Source: Methylomonas sp. 11b
Lineage (GTDB): Bacteria; Pseudomonadota; Gammaproteobacteria; Methylococcales; Methylomonadaceae
Length of the DNA: 64,000 nucleotides
Direction: 5' to 3'
Assembly (NCBI RefSeq): GCF_000515215.1
Contig: NZ_KI911557.1
Span: forward strand, 930,001-994,000
Shown: in pieces, positions 1 to 8,186 of the stretch
Numbering within the stretch: position 1 is the first letter of the stretch
Layout of the letters: every line of letters starts with the position of its first letter
Translations under genes and position numbers: made by a program
Notes under the pieces: model-generated
The model's database searches: none
The model's input: the letters and a program-made list of their open reading frames with translations, nothing else
Told to the model about the DNA's origin: nothing

Positions 1-269
1 CCGGGCGATACCACGGTATCCGCGTCAAAATTGGCGTAGCCTTGTTCAGGGATGGTTGATAGCACTTTCGCTATCATGGCTTTGCTGTGTATCAAGCCAA
101 TCTTATCTTGGATATCGGTGGGAATATCGGGTGCGATTCTTTGCAATGGTGCAAATTGGGGTGCCGACAACGCTTGTTCGATCACATGGAGCCGGTCGAT
201 GCTCTCTGGATGGGCTACGCCGGTGTCGTGGCCCAAAAAATCCGGGTGACTATAGTAAAGTGTGCGCAT
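1..269 (-). CDS. Histone deacetylase-like (AcuC/HDAC family) hydrolase, N-terminal part only
   Basis: The reverse strand from position 269 reads an open frame of 89 codons that runs off the left edge. It begins MRTLYYSHPDFLGHDTG and continues with a HPES-x-DRL segment, the usual N-terminus of bacterial histone-deacetylase-like proteins (zinc-dependent deacetylases that act on acetylpolyamines, acetyl-lysine or related amides). The ATG at 269 has a strong AGGAG ribosome site 7 bases upstream, which fixes the start. The zinc ligands and catalytic His-His pair lie in the missing part, so substrate cannot be judged. It is followed in the opposite genomic direction by prfC on the same strand, 275 bp away. 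Family assignment rests on N-terminal similarity recalled by eye. Confidence 0.75.
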   Translation of the reverse strand, partial: MRTLYYSHPDFLGHDTGVAHPESIDRLHVIEQALSAPQFAPLQRIAPDIPTDIQDKIGLIHSKAMIAKVLSTIPEQGYANFDADTVVSP

Positions 270-479
270 AAGCTTACTCCTGCGGATGTTGCTTAAAGTC
301 GTATCTTTATCGGATTGGCTTCGGCAGTGTATATCCCTTATGCAAATATATCTATAAATATTAATTGGTTAGCAAATTTTTATTGAGCTGAGTTTTTGTG
401 CTGGGGTATAGCGGCACGGGGTCTTTCGTGGACAATCAACGGCTGCGGGTGATGGTGTCGGCCGTGGAAGAGCTTTGCA

Positions 480-505
480 GGAATCGCTTGGCCTCAAGCG
501 ATTCC
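480..505. terminator. Perfect 11-bp hairpin downstream of prfC
   Basis: Bases 480-490 (GGAATCGCTTG) and 495-505 are exact reverse complements around a 4-base loop. It lies 40 bp past the prfC stop, in the 270-544 intergenic stretch that otherwise shows nothing recognisable apart from an A/T-rich segment near 340-385. There is no T tract on either side, so it could be a factor-dependent terminator, an RNA-stabilising stem or a small repeat rather than a classical intrinsic terminator. Confidence 0.45.
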
Positions 506-544
506 GCATGATTTCGACTTAAAAGATTGGCTTTGAATGAGCTT

Positions 545-2119
545 TCAAAGTTCTCTAGTCTGACTAAAATGAATGTCGGGCCAACGCTCTTCAGTCAATT
601 GCAAGTTCACCCGGCTGCTGGCCAGATAAACCAAATAGCCGCCGCCATCTTCGGCAAGATTTTCAAAGGCCTTGTTCTTAAACTCTTCCAGTTTGGCCGG
701 ATTTTTCGCGCTGACCCAACGCACGGTATTGATCGGCGAAACATCGTAAGCACATTCCACGTTGTATTCGTTTTTTAGACGATGGGCGGTGACATCAAAC
801 TGCAAAATACCCACCGCACCAAGGATTAAATCGTTGTTTTTCAGCGGGCGGAACAGCTGGGTAGCGCCTTCTTCGGTCAATTGAATCAAACCTTTTTGCA
901 GCGCTTTGGCACGGAGCGGATCTTTTAACACCACGCGGCGAAACAATTCCGGCGCGAAGTATGGGATGCCGCCGAATTTCAATACTTCGCCTTGGGTAAA
1001 GGTGTCGCCAACTTGAATGGTGCCGTGGTTATGCAAGCCTATGATGTCGCCGGCATATGCTTCCTCGACGTTTTTACGGCTGTCCGCCTGAAAGGTAATG
1101 GCGTTGGCGACCTGGATGTTTTTGCCAATCCGCACATGATTGACCTTCATACCTTTATCGAATTTGCCGGAACAGATTCTTAAAAAAGCCACGCGGTCGC
1201 GGTGCGCCGGATCCATATTGGCTTGGATTTTAAACACAAAGCCGGTGAATTTTTCTTCATCGGGCAGCACTTCGCGTTGCTCGGCTTGGCGTGATCTAGG
1301 ACCGGGCGCGTATTCCGCAAAGGCGTCCAGCAATTCGATGATGCCGAAGTTATTGATCGCCGAACCGAAAAACACCGGCGTTTGTTGACCCGCCAAATAT
1401 TTAGCATGATCGAATTCGTGGCTGGCACCTTTTACCAGTTCAATCTCGTCACGCAATTCTTCCGCCTGATAGCCTAGCAGTTCGTCGAGCTTAGGATTGT
1501 TCAAGCCTTTGATGATTTCGGCCTTGGCGATACGACCGCCGTGGTGTGGACTGAACAGCAAGATCTCATCTTTATACAGCTGGTAAACCCCTTTGAAGCG
1601 CTTGCCCATACCTATCGGCCAAGTCATTGGCGTACATTGAATTTTTAGCACGCTTTCGACTTCGTCAAGCAGTTCGATCGGTTCGCGGCCTTCGCGATCC
1701 AGCTTGTTGATGAAGGTCAGGATTGGCGTATCCCGTAGCCGGCATACTTCCATCAATTTGATGGTCCTATCCTCTACGCCTTTCGCCACGTCAATCACCA
1801 TCAACGCCGAGTCTACGGCTGTTAATGTCCGGTAAGTATCTTCGGAAAAGTCTTCATGGCCCGGGGTGTCCAGCAAATTGATGATGCAATCATTATGCTC
1901 AAACTGCATGACAGAAGTGGTGACGGAAATCCCCCGCTCTTTTTCCATTTCCATCCAGTCGGAGGTGGCGTGGCGGGCCGCTTTGCGACCTTTGACCGAG
2001 CCGGCTAACTGAATGGCGCCGCCGAACAGCAGCAATTTTTCAGTGATGGTGGTTTTACCGGCGTCGGGGTGGGAGATGATGGCAAAAGTGCGGCGCCGCT
2101 TGTATTCAGGGAATTCCAT
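545..2119 (-). CDS. prfC: Peptide chain release factor 3 (RF3)
   Basis: This is the GTPase that recycles RF1/RF2 from the ribosome after termination. The protein shows the translational GTPase G1 motif SHPDAGKT, a G3 [16 protein letters not shown] segment and G4 NKLD, then the elongation-factor-like domains 2 and 3, ending in HFSQTREL close to the family C-terminus. Its length of about 524 residues fits the usual 525-530. The frame is open up to a GTG at 2167, and ATGs occur at 2155, 2143, 2137 and 2119. I chose 2119 ([12 protein letters not shown]) because RF3 proteins usually have only about 7-12 residues before the [10 protein letters not shown] block. No start has a good Shine-Dalgarno sequence. 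A 24-bp palindrome directly upstream suggests regulation. Confidence 0.95.
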   Translation of the reverse strand: MEFPEYKRRRTFAIISHPDAGKTTITEKLLLFGGAIQLAGSVKGRKAARHATSDWMEMEKERGISVTTSVMQFEHNDCIINLLDTPGHEDFSEDTYRTLTAVDSALMVIDVAKGVEDRTIKLMEVCRLRDTPILTFINKLDREGREPIELLDEVESVLKIQCTPMTWPIGMGKRFKGVYQLYKDEILLFSPHHGGRIAKAEIIKGLNNPKLDELLGYQAEELRDEIELVKGASHEFDHAKYLAGQQTPVFFGSAINNFGIIELLDAFAEYAPGPRSRQAEQREVLPDEEKFTGFVFKIQANMDPAHRDRVAFLRICSGKFDKGMKVNHVRIGKNIQVANAITFQADSRKNVEEAYAGDIIGLHNHGTIQVGDTFTQGEVLKFGGIPYFAPELFRRVVLKDPLRAKALQKGLIQLTEEGATQLFRPLKNNDLILGAVGILQFDVTAHRLKNEYNVECAYDVSPINTVRWVSAKNPAKLEEFKNKAFENLAEDGGGYLVYLASSRVNLQLTEERWPDIHFSQTREL

Positions 2120-2145
2120 TGATTGTTTTATTTGCATTTGCATAG

Positions 2146-2169
2146 TTGTGTACATAGCTATGTACACAA
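2146..2169. promoter_or_regulatory. Perfect 24-bp palindrome, operator-like, at the prfC 5' end
   Basis: The sequence TTGTGTACATAGCTATGTACACAA style repeat, with half-site TTGTGTACATAG, is exactly its own reverse complement over 24 bp. It lies 27 bp upstream of the preferred prfC start and would be inside the frame if the GTG at 2167 were used. Palindromes of this size next to a start codon are typical binding sites of dimeric repressors (TetR, GntR and antitoxin types). No regulator gene lies beside it, so its partner is unknown. Confidence 0.55.
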
Positions 2170-2752
2170 AATTAAAAGTACATTTCCGACAATGCGATAT
2201 GTGTTGCCGGAAAATTTTGGAATTATATCGTAGATTCTTCCCAGGCGATGACGTCGTCCAAATCCCGGAATGGCCTCACATTAAAAGTAACCCAAGGGGG
2301 GTCATTAAAAACGGGTCGTTGCCTTACATTGTGTGTAGCCGAAATCAAGCGGGTTACCATCATGGAAAAATACCTAGGACACGCCTATTTGCAAACCATC
2401 CGGAATCGCTATCGACATAGCAGACTCCCCGCGAACAGCATATCAAACCCAATCCGTTTGCTCTTAAGGCCGCCACTGAGCGCCACTTGCAACTCATTTT
2501 TTCACACGTCCGGGTCACCTCTAATGTGAGGCAAAGACTTTGGTCTTGCGGATACTCTTTTCTACAAGGCAATACGTTATGTCACGAAGCAAAATAAGAT
2601 CAATACCCCGCCAACCAATGTGGCTGAGTTAAAGATTATCGCTTGGTTTTTACGATGCGGGCCTTGCTCTGTCGCAGTTAACAGTGCTCAACACGCACGG
2701 CTTTACTTTAGGGGATTGACCGGCCATCTAAAGAAAATTCGGCAATTCACTA
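2170..2752. other. Intergenic stretch upstream of prfC, no confident gene
   Basis: About 580 bp between the prfC palindrome and the end of the ABC permease gene. Short open frames exist on both strands but none has a ribosome site and family-like composition together. One plus-strand frame reads LGHAYLQT at 2374-2397, which vaguely recalls the C-terminal box of tyrosine recombinases, but nothing around it supports an integrase. The segment may be decayed DNA. Confidence 0.4.
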
Positions 2753-3562
2753 CTAATCTCCTCCACCACCTTTTTTAACCATCATACCCTTACTCGGGTT
2801 ATAGCCCATGATTGCCGCCCCCATAAACAGTAAAAATGCGGCGCCGGTAAAGATCAGCGCTTGCTGATTAAATTGCTCGTACAACGCAAAACGAATCAAT
2901 TCCACTGCTTGCGAGAATGGGTTGTATTGCGCCAGCGTATATAGCACTTCGCTGGATTCTTTGATCTTCCATAGGGGGTACAGCGCCGTGGACATGAAGA
3001 ACAGCGGGAAAATCACGAAGTTCATCACCCCGGCAAAGTTCTCCAATTGTTTGATGAACGACGACAGCAACAAACCCAAGGCGCCCAGCATCATGCCCGC
3101 CAGCACTAGGGCCGGCAAAATCCAGATATAGCCCATCAGCGGCGCTTGAATATCGTACAGCCAAGCTATGCCCAGGAAAGCGTAGGACTGCAACACGCCC
3201 ACCGCCGTACCGGCGATCAGTTTGCTGCACAATAAAAACCAGCGCGGCAACGGGCAGACCATCAACATGCGCATGCTGCCCATTTCCCGGTCGTAAACCA
3301 TAGACAGCGAGCTTTGCATGCCGTTAAACAGCAGGATCATGCCCAGCAGACCAGGAGTGATGTAAACCTCGTAGAGGATATAAGTCTCGTAGGGCGGCGC
3401 AATGGCTATACCCAACGCGGCTCGGAAGCCGGCGGCGAATACGAACAGCCAAACCAGCGGCCGCACCAAAGCGGAGACAAAGCGTTCGCGCTGATGTAAG
3501 AAGCGCAGCAATTCGCGGCCAACGATGCCGATCGTTGCTCGCCAGTAATGTAACAGCCTCAT
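2753..3562 (-). CDS. ABC-2 type transporter permease, PQQ-linked alcohol system (PedC-like)
   Basis: A membrane protein of 269 residues with about six hydrophobic segments and the ABC-2 fold (for example VYDREMGSMRMLMVCPLPRW near the first cytoplasmic loop). It forms the membrane channel of an exporter with the ATPase encoded immediately upstream. I start it at the ATG at 3562 (MRLLHYWRA), which overlaps the ATPase stop codon as ATGA, rather than at a longer in-frame start at 3613. Trios of beta-propeller, ATPase and this permease type are known next to PQQ-dependent alcohol dehydrogenase systems. The transported substrate is unknown. The glycine-rich C-terminus (VKKGGGGD) is unusual but short. 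Confidence 0.85.
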   Translation of the reverse strand: MRLLHYWRATIGIVGRELLRFLHQRERFVSALVRPLVWLFVFAAGFRAALGIAIAPPYETYILYEVYITPGLLGMILLFNGMQSSLSMVYDREMGSMRMLMVCPLPRWFLLCSKLIAGTAVGVLQSYAFLGIAWLYDIQAPLMGYIWILPALVLAGMMLGALGLLLSSFIKQLENFAGVMNFVIFPLFFMSTALYPLWKIKESSEVLYTLAQYNPFSQAVELIRFALYEQFNQQALIFTGAAFLLFMGAAIMGYNPSKGMMVKKGGGGD

Positions 3563-4296
3563 GCTTGCGATCCTTGAGTCAGTTTTTGGAATACCTGGCC
3601 GGGATCGGCCCAACCGGTGCTCTGCAATATCTCCGAGAGTTTGCCGCTGGCTTTGACCTGGCCCTTATGCAGCACGATCAAACTGTCCTCGGCGGCGATT
3701 TCGTCGATCAAATGCGTCGCCCAAAGCACCGCTAGCTTCTGCTGACTAACCAAGTCATGCACATGGCTAACGATAGCCTGACGGCTGGGCATGTCCAAGC
3801 CCACGGTTGGCTCGTCCAGCAACAGCAAACTGGGCTTGTGCAGCAAAGCTCGGGCGATTTCCACCCGGCGCTTGTGGCCGCCGTTCAATTGCCTGACTTT
3901 TTCACCGCGCCGTTCGAACATGTTCAAACGCTCCAGCTCTTCCTGTATGCGCTTATCGGCGGCTTTGCGGCCTATACCGTGCAAGGCCGCGTGATAGCGC
4001 AGATTTTGCGTCACCGACAAGTCAGGGTCCAGCGTTGTCTGTTGAAACACTACACCTAAGCGCGCCAAAGCTTGCAGGCTTTGTTTTTTAAGATCAAAAC
4101 CGCAAAGCTCGATGCGCCCGTCCCTGGCGTCGTAAAGCCGGGTGATCAAGGAAAACAGCGTACTTTTGCCAGCACCATTAGGCCCTAGCAAAATCGTGCA
4201 TTCGCCGGATTGCACATTAAAACTCACGGCATCCAGTGCTTTTTTCGCACCGTAGGCAAAGCTCAGGTTTTCAACCGCTAACGCAATCTCGGTCAT
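3559..4296 (-). CDS. ABC transporter ATP-binding protein, PQQ-dependent alcohol system type
   Basis: A 245-residue ATPase with Walker A GPNGAGKST (about residues 38-46), Q-loop VFQQTT, a signature region LNGGHKRRVEIARALL and Walker B LLLLDEP. The signature deviates from the canonical LSGGQ (NGGHKRR), as is common in this exporter class. It energises the permease encoded next. Both junctions are ATGA overlaps (4293-4296 with the beta-propeller gene, 3559-3562 with the permease gene), so the three genes are almost certainly translated as a unit. The link to PQQ-dependent alcohol oxidation comes from family knowledge of this gene trio. Confidence 0.9.
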   Translation of the reverse strand: MTEIALAVENLSFAYGAKKALDAVSFNVQSGECTILLGPNGAGKSTLFSLITRLYDARDGRIELCGFDLKKQSLQALARLGVVFQQTTLDPDLSVTQNLRYHAALHGIGRKAADKRIQEELERLNMFERRGEKVRQLNGGHKRRVEIARALLHKPSLLLLDEPTVGLDMPSRQAIVSHVHDLVSQQKLAVLWATHLIDEIAAEDSLIVLHKGQVKASGKLSEILQSTGWADPGQVFQKLTQGSQA

Positions 4297-5255
4297 GGTT
4301 TAACCGCCACGCCCCAAGGATAACGGCCAACCGCGACTGATTTAGTCACCTTATGGTTTTCCAAATCAATAATCGATACATCGTTGCTGACGCCGTTGGT
4401 GGTGTACAGACGTTTTTGATCCGGCGAAAACGCCAGATTCCAAACCCGTTGCCCAACCAATAAAAACTTCTCCACTTTATAGGTTTGAGCGTTGATCACC
4501 GCAACGCGATTGGCCGGCCCCATCGCCACATAGCCGTAACGCCGCTCCTTATCGATCGCGATCCCCACCGGTTGAATCTGGTCGCTGCTGACGCCTTGGA
4601 CGTCCAGCTTGATGTTCTGCACGATCTGTTTGGACGCCGCATCAATGATGGTCAGCGTGCCGGCCATTTCCGAGGTGGCCCACAATTGCTGGCTGTCGTC
4701 GGTAAACGTCACAGCGCGCGGCCGCGGATCGACCAGCGTGTTATCCGCAATTTGCCGAGTATTGGTATCGATCCAGTGCAGCATGTTGGTAGTTTCAGAA
4801 GCGCTAATCGTCCATTTGTTGTCAGGGCTGACGGTAATGCCTTCCGGCTCGACGCCTACCTTGACCTTAGCGACGGCTTTTTTCGCCGTAATGTCGATCA
4901 CCGTCACTTCCGCATCATCTTCATTGGACACGTACATGAATTTGCCGTCCGGGCTTAACGCGAAAGTTTCAGGGTCTTCGCCGGACGGCAGTTTGCCTAT
5001 TTCCTTCAGCGTTTCCGAGTCGATTATGCGAATGGTGTTGTCGTCGCTGGTGGCAACGAACAAGGTCTTGCCGTCCTTACTTATCGCTATGCCGCGTGGC
5101 CGCTGGCCGACCGGAACGGTTTTGACCAGCTTGCCTTCGACGGGATCGAGCACGGCAATCGCATTATCTTTTTCCAGTGTGACGAATACGGTTTCGGCTT
5201 GCGCGGCCGAAGCCAATAAGAAGGCGGCCATTCCGGCCATTTTTATCGGGTGCAT
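4293..5255 (-). CDS. Periplasmic YVTN-type beta-propeller protein, PQQ-catabolism associated
   Basis: A 320-residue protein with a cleavable signal peptide (hydrophobic run ending ASAAQA-E near residue 20) followed by about seven blade repeats of about 40 residues, each with a D-x-x-T/A-x-x-VxV-G-x-x-P-xG-(I/F)A(I/L)SPDG pattern. This is the YVTN/cytochrome-cd1-like beta-propeller family. Members sit beside PQQ-dependent alcohol dehydrogenase genes together with an ABC ATPase and permease, exactly as here. The role is thought to be periplasmic, perhaps as a binding or scaffold protein; it has no visible catalytic motif. The ATG at 5255 is preceded by AAGGAAAAATTT, a good ribosome site. It is the first gene of the trio. 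Confidence 0.88.
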   Translation of the reverse strand: MHPIKMAGMAAFLLASAAQAETVFVTLEKDNAIAVLDPVEGKLVKTVPVGQRPRGIAISKDGKTLFVATSDDNTIRIIDSETLKEIGKLPSGEDPETFALSPDGKFMYVSNEDDAEVTVIDITAKKAVAKVKVGVEPEGITVSPDNKWTISASETTNMLHWIDTNTRQIADNTLVDPRPRAVTFTDDSQQLWATSEMAGTLTIIDAASKQIVQNIKLDVQGVSSDQIQPVGIAIDKERRYGYVAMGPANRVAVINAQTYKVEKFLLVGQRVWNLAFSPDQKRLYTTNGVSNDVSIIDLENHKVTKSVAVGRYPWGVAVKP

Positions 5256-5790
5256 AAATTTTTCCTTGGTATGCCTGATGTCATTTTACTGATCTATTGG
5301 GTAACGAGGATTTGCGCTTTACTAACAAATCGATGTAATCCGCGGAGATGAATGGTTATAAAACCCATAACACGCTATTTCACAACAAATATCCTCCCTT
5401 AGAGCTGGGAAGTTTAACCTGAAGCTCGGCGGGATTACATCCTTTCGCCAAATGGGAAATTATCCTAATTGAACCCGACTATTGAATATCATCGCTCCCA
5501 CTTATATGGCAATGACAGCTAAAACGAATTGGCCCAGCTAATACGCCTAAGTCGGAACCCGGCTTGAGCAATCACTTCACACCCGTGCTTTTGCCAAAAA
5601 AATCGCTGAGACCTGTACGCTAGAACAATACCGAACTGACTACCATCAAGGCGAAGATATGCGCAACGCTCGGCATTTGTTATTTGCATCGCAAAATCAT
5701 ACAAAGAAAGTTGCCAAAAAAATTAATTTGTATCGGCAAGACTTCGCAAATAGCCGTGAATATTCACTTTGGACTAACAAGGTCATAGAA
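5256..5790. other. Intergenic stretch between the PQQ trio and a small hypothetical gene
   Basis: About 535 bp. It must hold the promoter of the beta-propeller operon (leftward), but I could not single out convincing -35/-10 boxes. A 61-codon frame on the minus strand (5519-5704) has no recognisable similarity. No strong inverted repeats, tRNA or mobile element ends were seen. Confidence 0.4.
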
Positions 5791-5997
5791 ATGAAATTTT
5801 ATCTGATAACGGAAGACCAACTGGAAAACCTCGGCAAAAAGCACGATTCGCTGCTAAAAACCGGAACCCTGTGCGATCTTATGCTGGACATCGCGGCGCA
5901 CGCCGACGATTTTCAAACCTTCGATGCGGCGTTGGAAATGGCCAACAGCGAATTGGATAGGTTGGAACTGTTTTTCGATACCTGCGATTTAGTTTGA
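5791..5997 (+). CDS. Small hypothetical protein
   Basis: A 68-residue acidic protein (MKFYLITEDQLENLG...) that looks mostly alpha-helical, with leucines and acidic residues at heptad-like spacing in its second half. The frame is open further upstream to 5659, but the ATG at 5791 has an AAGG 8-11 bases before it and the sequence upstream of it is less protein-like. I do not recognise the family. It ends 56 bp before the convergent M50/HlyD gene; the gap contains a run of ten T's near 6011-6020 that could aid termination of this gene. Confidence 0.5.
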   Translation: MKFYLITEDQLENLGKKHDSLLKTGTLCDLMLDIAAHADDFQTFDAALEMANSELDRLELFFDTCDLV

Positions 5998-6053
5998 ATC
6001 TATAAACGCTGTTTTTTTTTGGAATCAAGGTTAGGCAGACGTTTCGCATTCGC

Positions 6054-8186
6054 TTAAAACCCGGATTCGCGTACCAGCACCGTCGCGACTTGCCGGACAA
6101 GACGATGCAACAGACTAGTGGCCGGCGTATCCAGTCTGACACTACCACGCCTTTCTCCCGGAAAATGTGCGAGGTTCTGACTCTCAGCCTCCGGCCTTAA
6201 GATGATGCGGTAAACGGCGCTTTCCGGCACAGCTTGTTGCTGCGCATCGGACCGGGCAGCAATATCGCCGCCGTGCATCGAAGCCAACATCGGCGGAACC
6301 CGAGCGGCCCCGCCTTGATCGATACGCTCTACCCGGCAAATTATCGGCGACGTTCCCGGTTGATCGGGATAAAACACCGCACCGTCGGCCTGCCCTGCCG
6401 CTTGTAAATCCTCTTCGGCCACGTAGGCTTCGATCAGTTGACTACGCGGATCGACCACAATCAATAAGGCCTCGCCTTCCTTCAACCACTGTCCCTCTTG
6501 CGCTTGCTGATTTAAATCCAAAGCCAATCCGTCAAACGGTGCTTGTATCGTTAACTGGGTTTGCTGATGCCGAAAACCGGCTTGCTTCGCGCCGGCCGAT
6601 TCCAGTTCCTTCAGTAACACCTGCCGGCGCTGATTCAAGTTTTGCTCCAATCCCTGATATGCCAGTTGCCATTCGACCAACTGCCCTTCCAGCGAGGAAT
6701 TGCGGGCTTGAAAATCCAGTTCGCGCGAACTTAGTTGCGCCAACAACTCGCCGCTTTTCACCGCTTGTCCGGTTTTGACCTGCCAGGCGTCCAGGCGCGC
6801 CGCGGTTGGCAAATAGATTTCGGCGTAACGCTCCGCCTTACTCAGTGCTGGCGCATTGACATGGCCTTGCCACGGCACAACCAAAACCGCGATGCCCAGA
6901 ACTAATAGCAACAGAAAGGTTCGACTCCGCGGACTAGTCCAAACATCGGGTCCCAGGTTTTTCCAGGCCGCCAATTCAGACCAAATCGGCCGCAGAATAA
7001 ACCACCCTACTTCCACCGCCATCATCAACAGCCCTAGTAGCTTAAAGAAAAAGTGGTAGACCAGTAGCGCGATGCCCAGAAACAGAAAGAAACGATACAA
7101 CCAGGTAAACCAGGCGTAGCCGATAAAAAACCAGTGCCAGCGTTTCGATAACGATTCCGGCGGCAGTTGATCCAGTCCAAATAGCAAACGCCGCAAATGC
7201 CAGCGGTTGTAGGCAAATGCGCGTGGTTGCAGATTTTCGATTCCCAACCAGTCGGCCAACAAATAATAACCATCGAAGCGCATGAACGGACTCAGATTGA
7301 TGGCCAGCGTCATGATCCAGGTCGAGGTTGCCAATAAAAACACCCCGCTGCGTAACGGACCATCCGTCAGGAAGCTCCAGGCCAAGGCCGCAAATACCGC
7401 CAAGCCCAACTCGGCGGCAATCCCAGCCCCGGCAATCGCTACCCGTTGCCGACGCGAGCTGAGTTTCCAGGTTTCGCTGGCGTCGGTATACAGCATTGGA
7501 TACATCACCATGAACGCTACGCCCATGGTCGGCACGCGGCAACCATAGCGATGCGCGGTCAAGGCATGACCAAATTCATGTAGCGTCTTGGCCAGCATTA
7601 AAGCCAAAAAATATTGCGCCAACCCGGACCAATTGAAAAAGTGCGGAAATGTCGCCAAGAAGCGTTCCCATTGCCGGGACAGTAAAAACCCGGCCAGCAG
7701 CGCGCAACCCATCAACAACGCGGCGAACCGCCCACTGTAAATCCAGGCCAAGCGCGGATACAGCCAAGCCAGTAAGGCATCAGGTTTTAACAAGGGAATT
7801 TTAAAAAACAGATAATTATGCAGCAACCATTGCGCCCAGCTTTGCTTGCGCATCGCCACCTGTTGCCGCAGCCGTTGCAGCCCGGCATCGCCGCTCATGC
7901 GCAGCAGGTTGTTATTCAACAAGAATTGAGCAAATTCGCCGACCTGACTTGTATCGATATGTAAAGTGGTTTCGCGGTTCACGGCTTGGGCAATCGCTTC
8001 CGTTTGTCCCAAGGCCCAGCGCGCCAGAATTTCGAATTCTTGCCAGCCGATCCGAAAAAACCGGTTATTGGCCGGATCGTGCAAGGTCCAGGTCGGCGTA
8101 CCATCGAAACCTTGCGGTCCGGGCAGACAATGCAACTCTTCGCGCAGCGGCACCAGGGCCGACACGGTCTCTACAACCCCAGCCAT
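6054..8186 (-). CDS. PqqD-like / M50 zinc protease / HlyD fusion membrane protein
   Basis: A 710-residue protein with three parts. Residues about 10-100 look like a PqqD-type small winged-helix domain (the fold used to bind leader peptides in RiPP systems). Residues about 150-395 are a polytopic M50 (site-2 protease type) domain with HEFGH at 203-207 and NLSPFMRFDG at 297-306, supplying the expected zinc ligands and glutamate. Residues about 422-710 are a membrane anchor followed by a HlyD adaptor: lipoyl-like halves around a short coiled coil. The gene overlaps the end of the GAF/HlyD gene by 16 bp and is last in the operon. Such M50-HlyD hybrids are known as families of unclear role. I infer it recognises, trims or passes on the giant surface protein encoded in the same run. 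Confidence 0.85.
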   Translation of the reverse strand: MAGVVETVSALVPLREELHCLPGPQGFDGTPTWTLHDPANNRFFRIGWQEFEILARWALGQTEAIAQAVNRETTLHIDTSQVGEFAQFLLNNNLLRMSGDAGLQRLRQQVAMRKQSWAQWLLHNYLFFKIPLLKPDALLAWLYPRLAWIYSGRFAALLMGCALLAGFLLSRQWERFLATFPHFFNWSGLAQYFLALMLAKTLHEFGHALTAHRYGCRVPTMGVAFMVMYPMLYTDASETWKLSSRRQRVAIAGAGIAAELGLAVFAALAWSFLTDGPLRSGVFLLATSTWIMTLAINLSPFMRFDGYYLLADWLGIENLQPRAFAYNRWHLRRLLFGLDQLPPESLSKRWHWFFIGYAWFTWLYRFFLFLGIALLVYHFFFKLLGLLMMAVEVGWFILRPIWSELAAWKNLGPDVWTSPRSRTFLLLLVLGIAVLVVPWQGHVNAPALSKAERYAEIYLPTAARLDAWQVKTGQAVKSGELLAQLSSRELDFQARNSSLEGQLVEWQLAYQGLEQNLNQRRQVLLKELESAGAKQAGFRHQQTQLTIQAPFDGLALDLNQQAQEGQWLKEGEALLIVVDPRSQLIEAYVAEEDLQAAGQADGAVFYPDQPGTSPIICRVERIDQGGAARVPPMLASMHGGDIAARSDAQQQAVPESAVYRIILRPEAESQNLAHFPGERRGSVRLDTPATSLLHRLVRQVATVLVRESGF

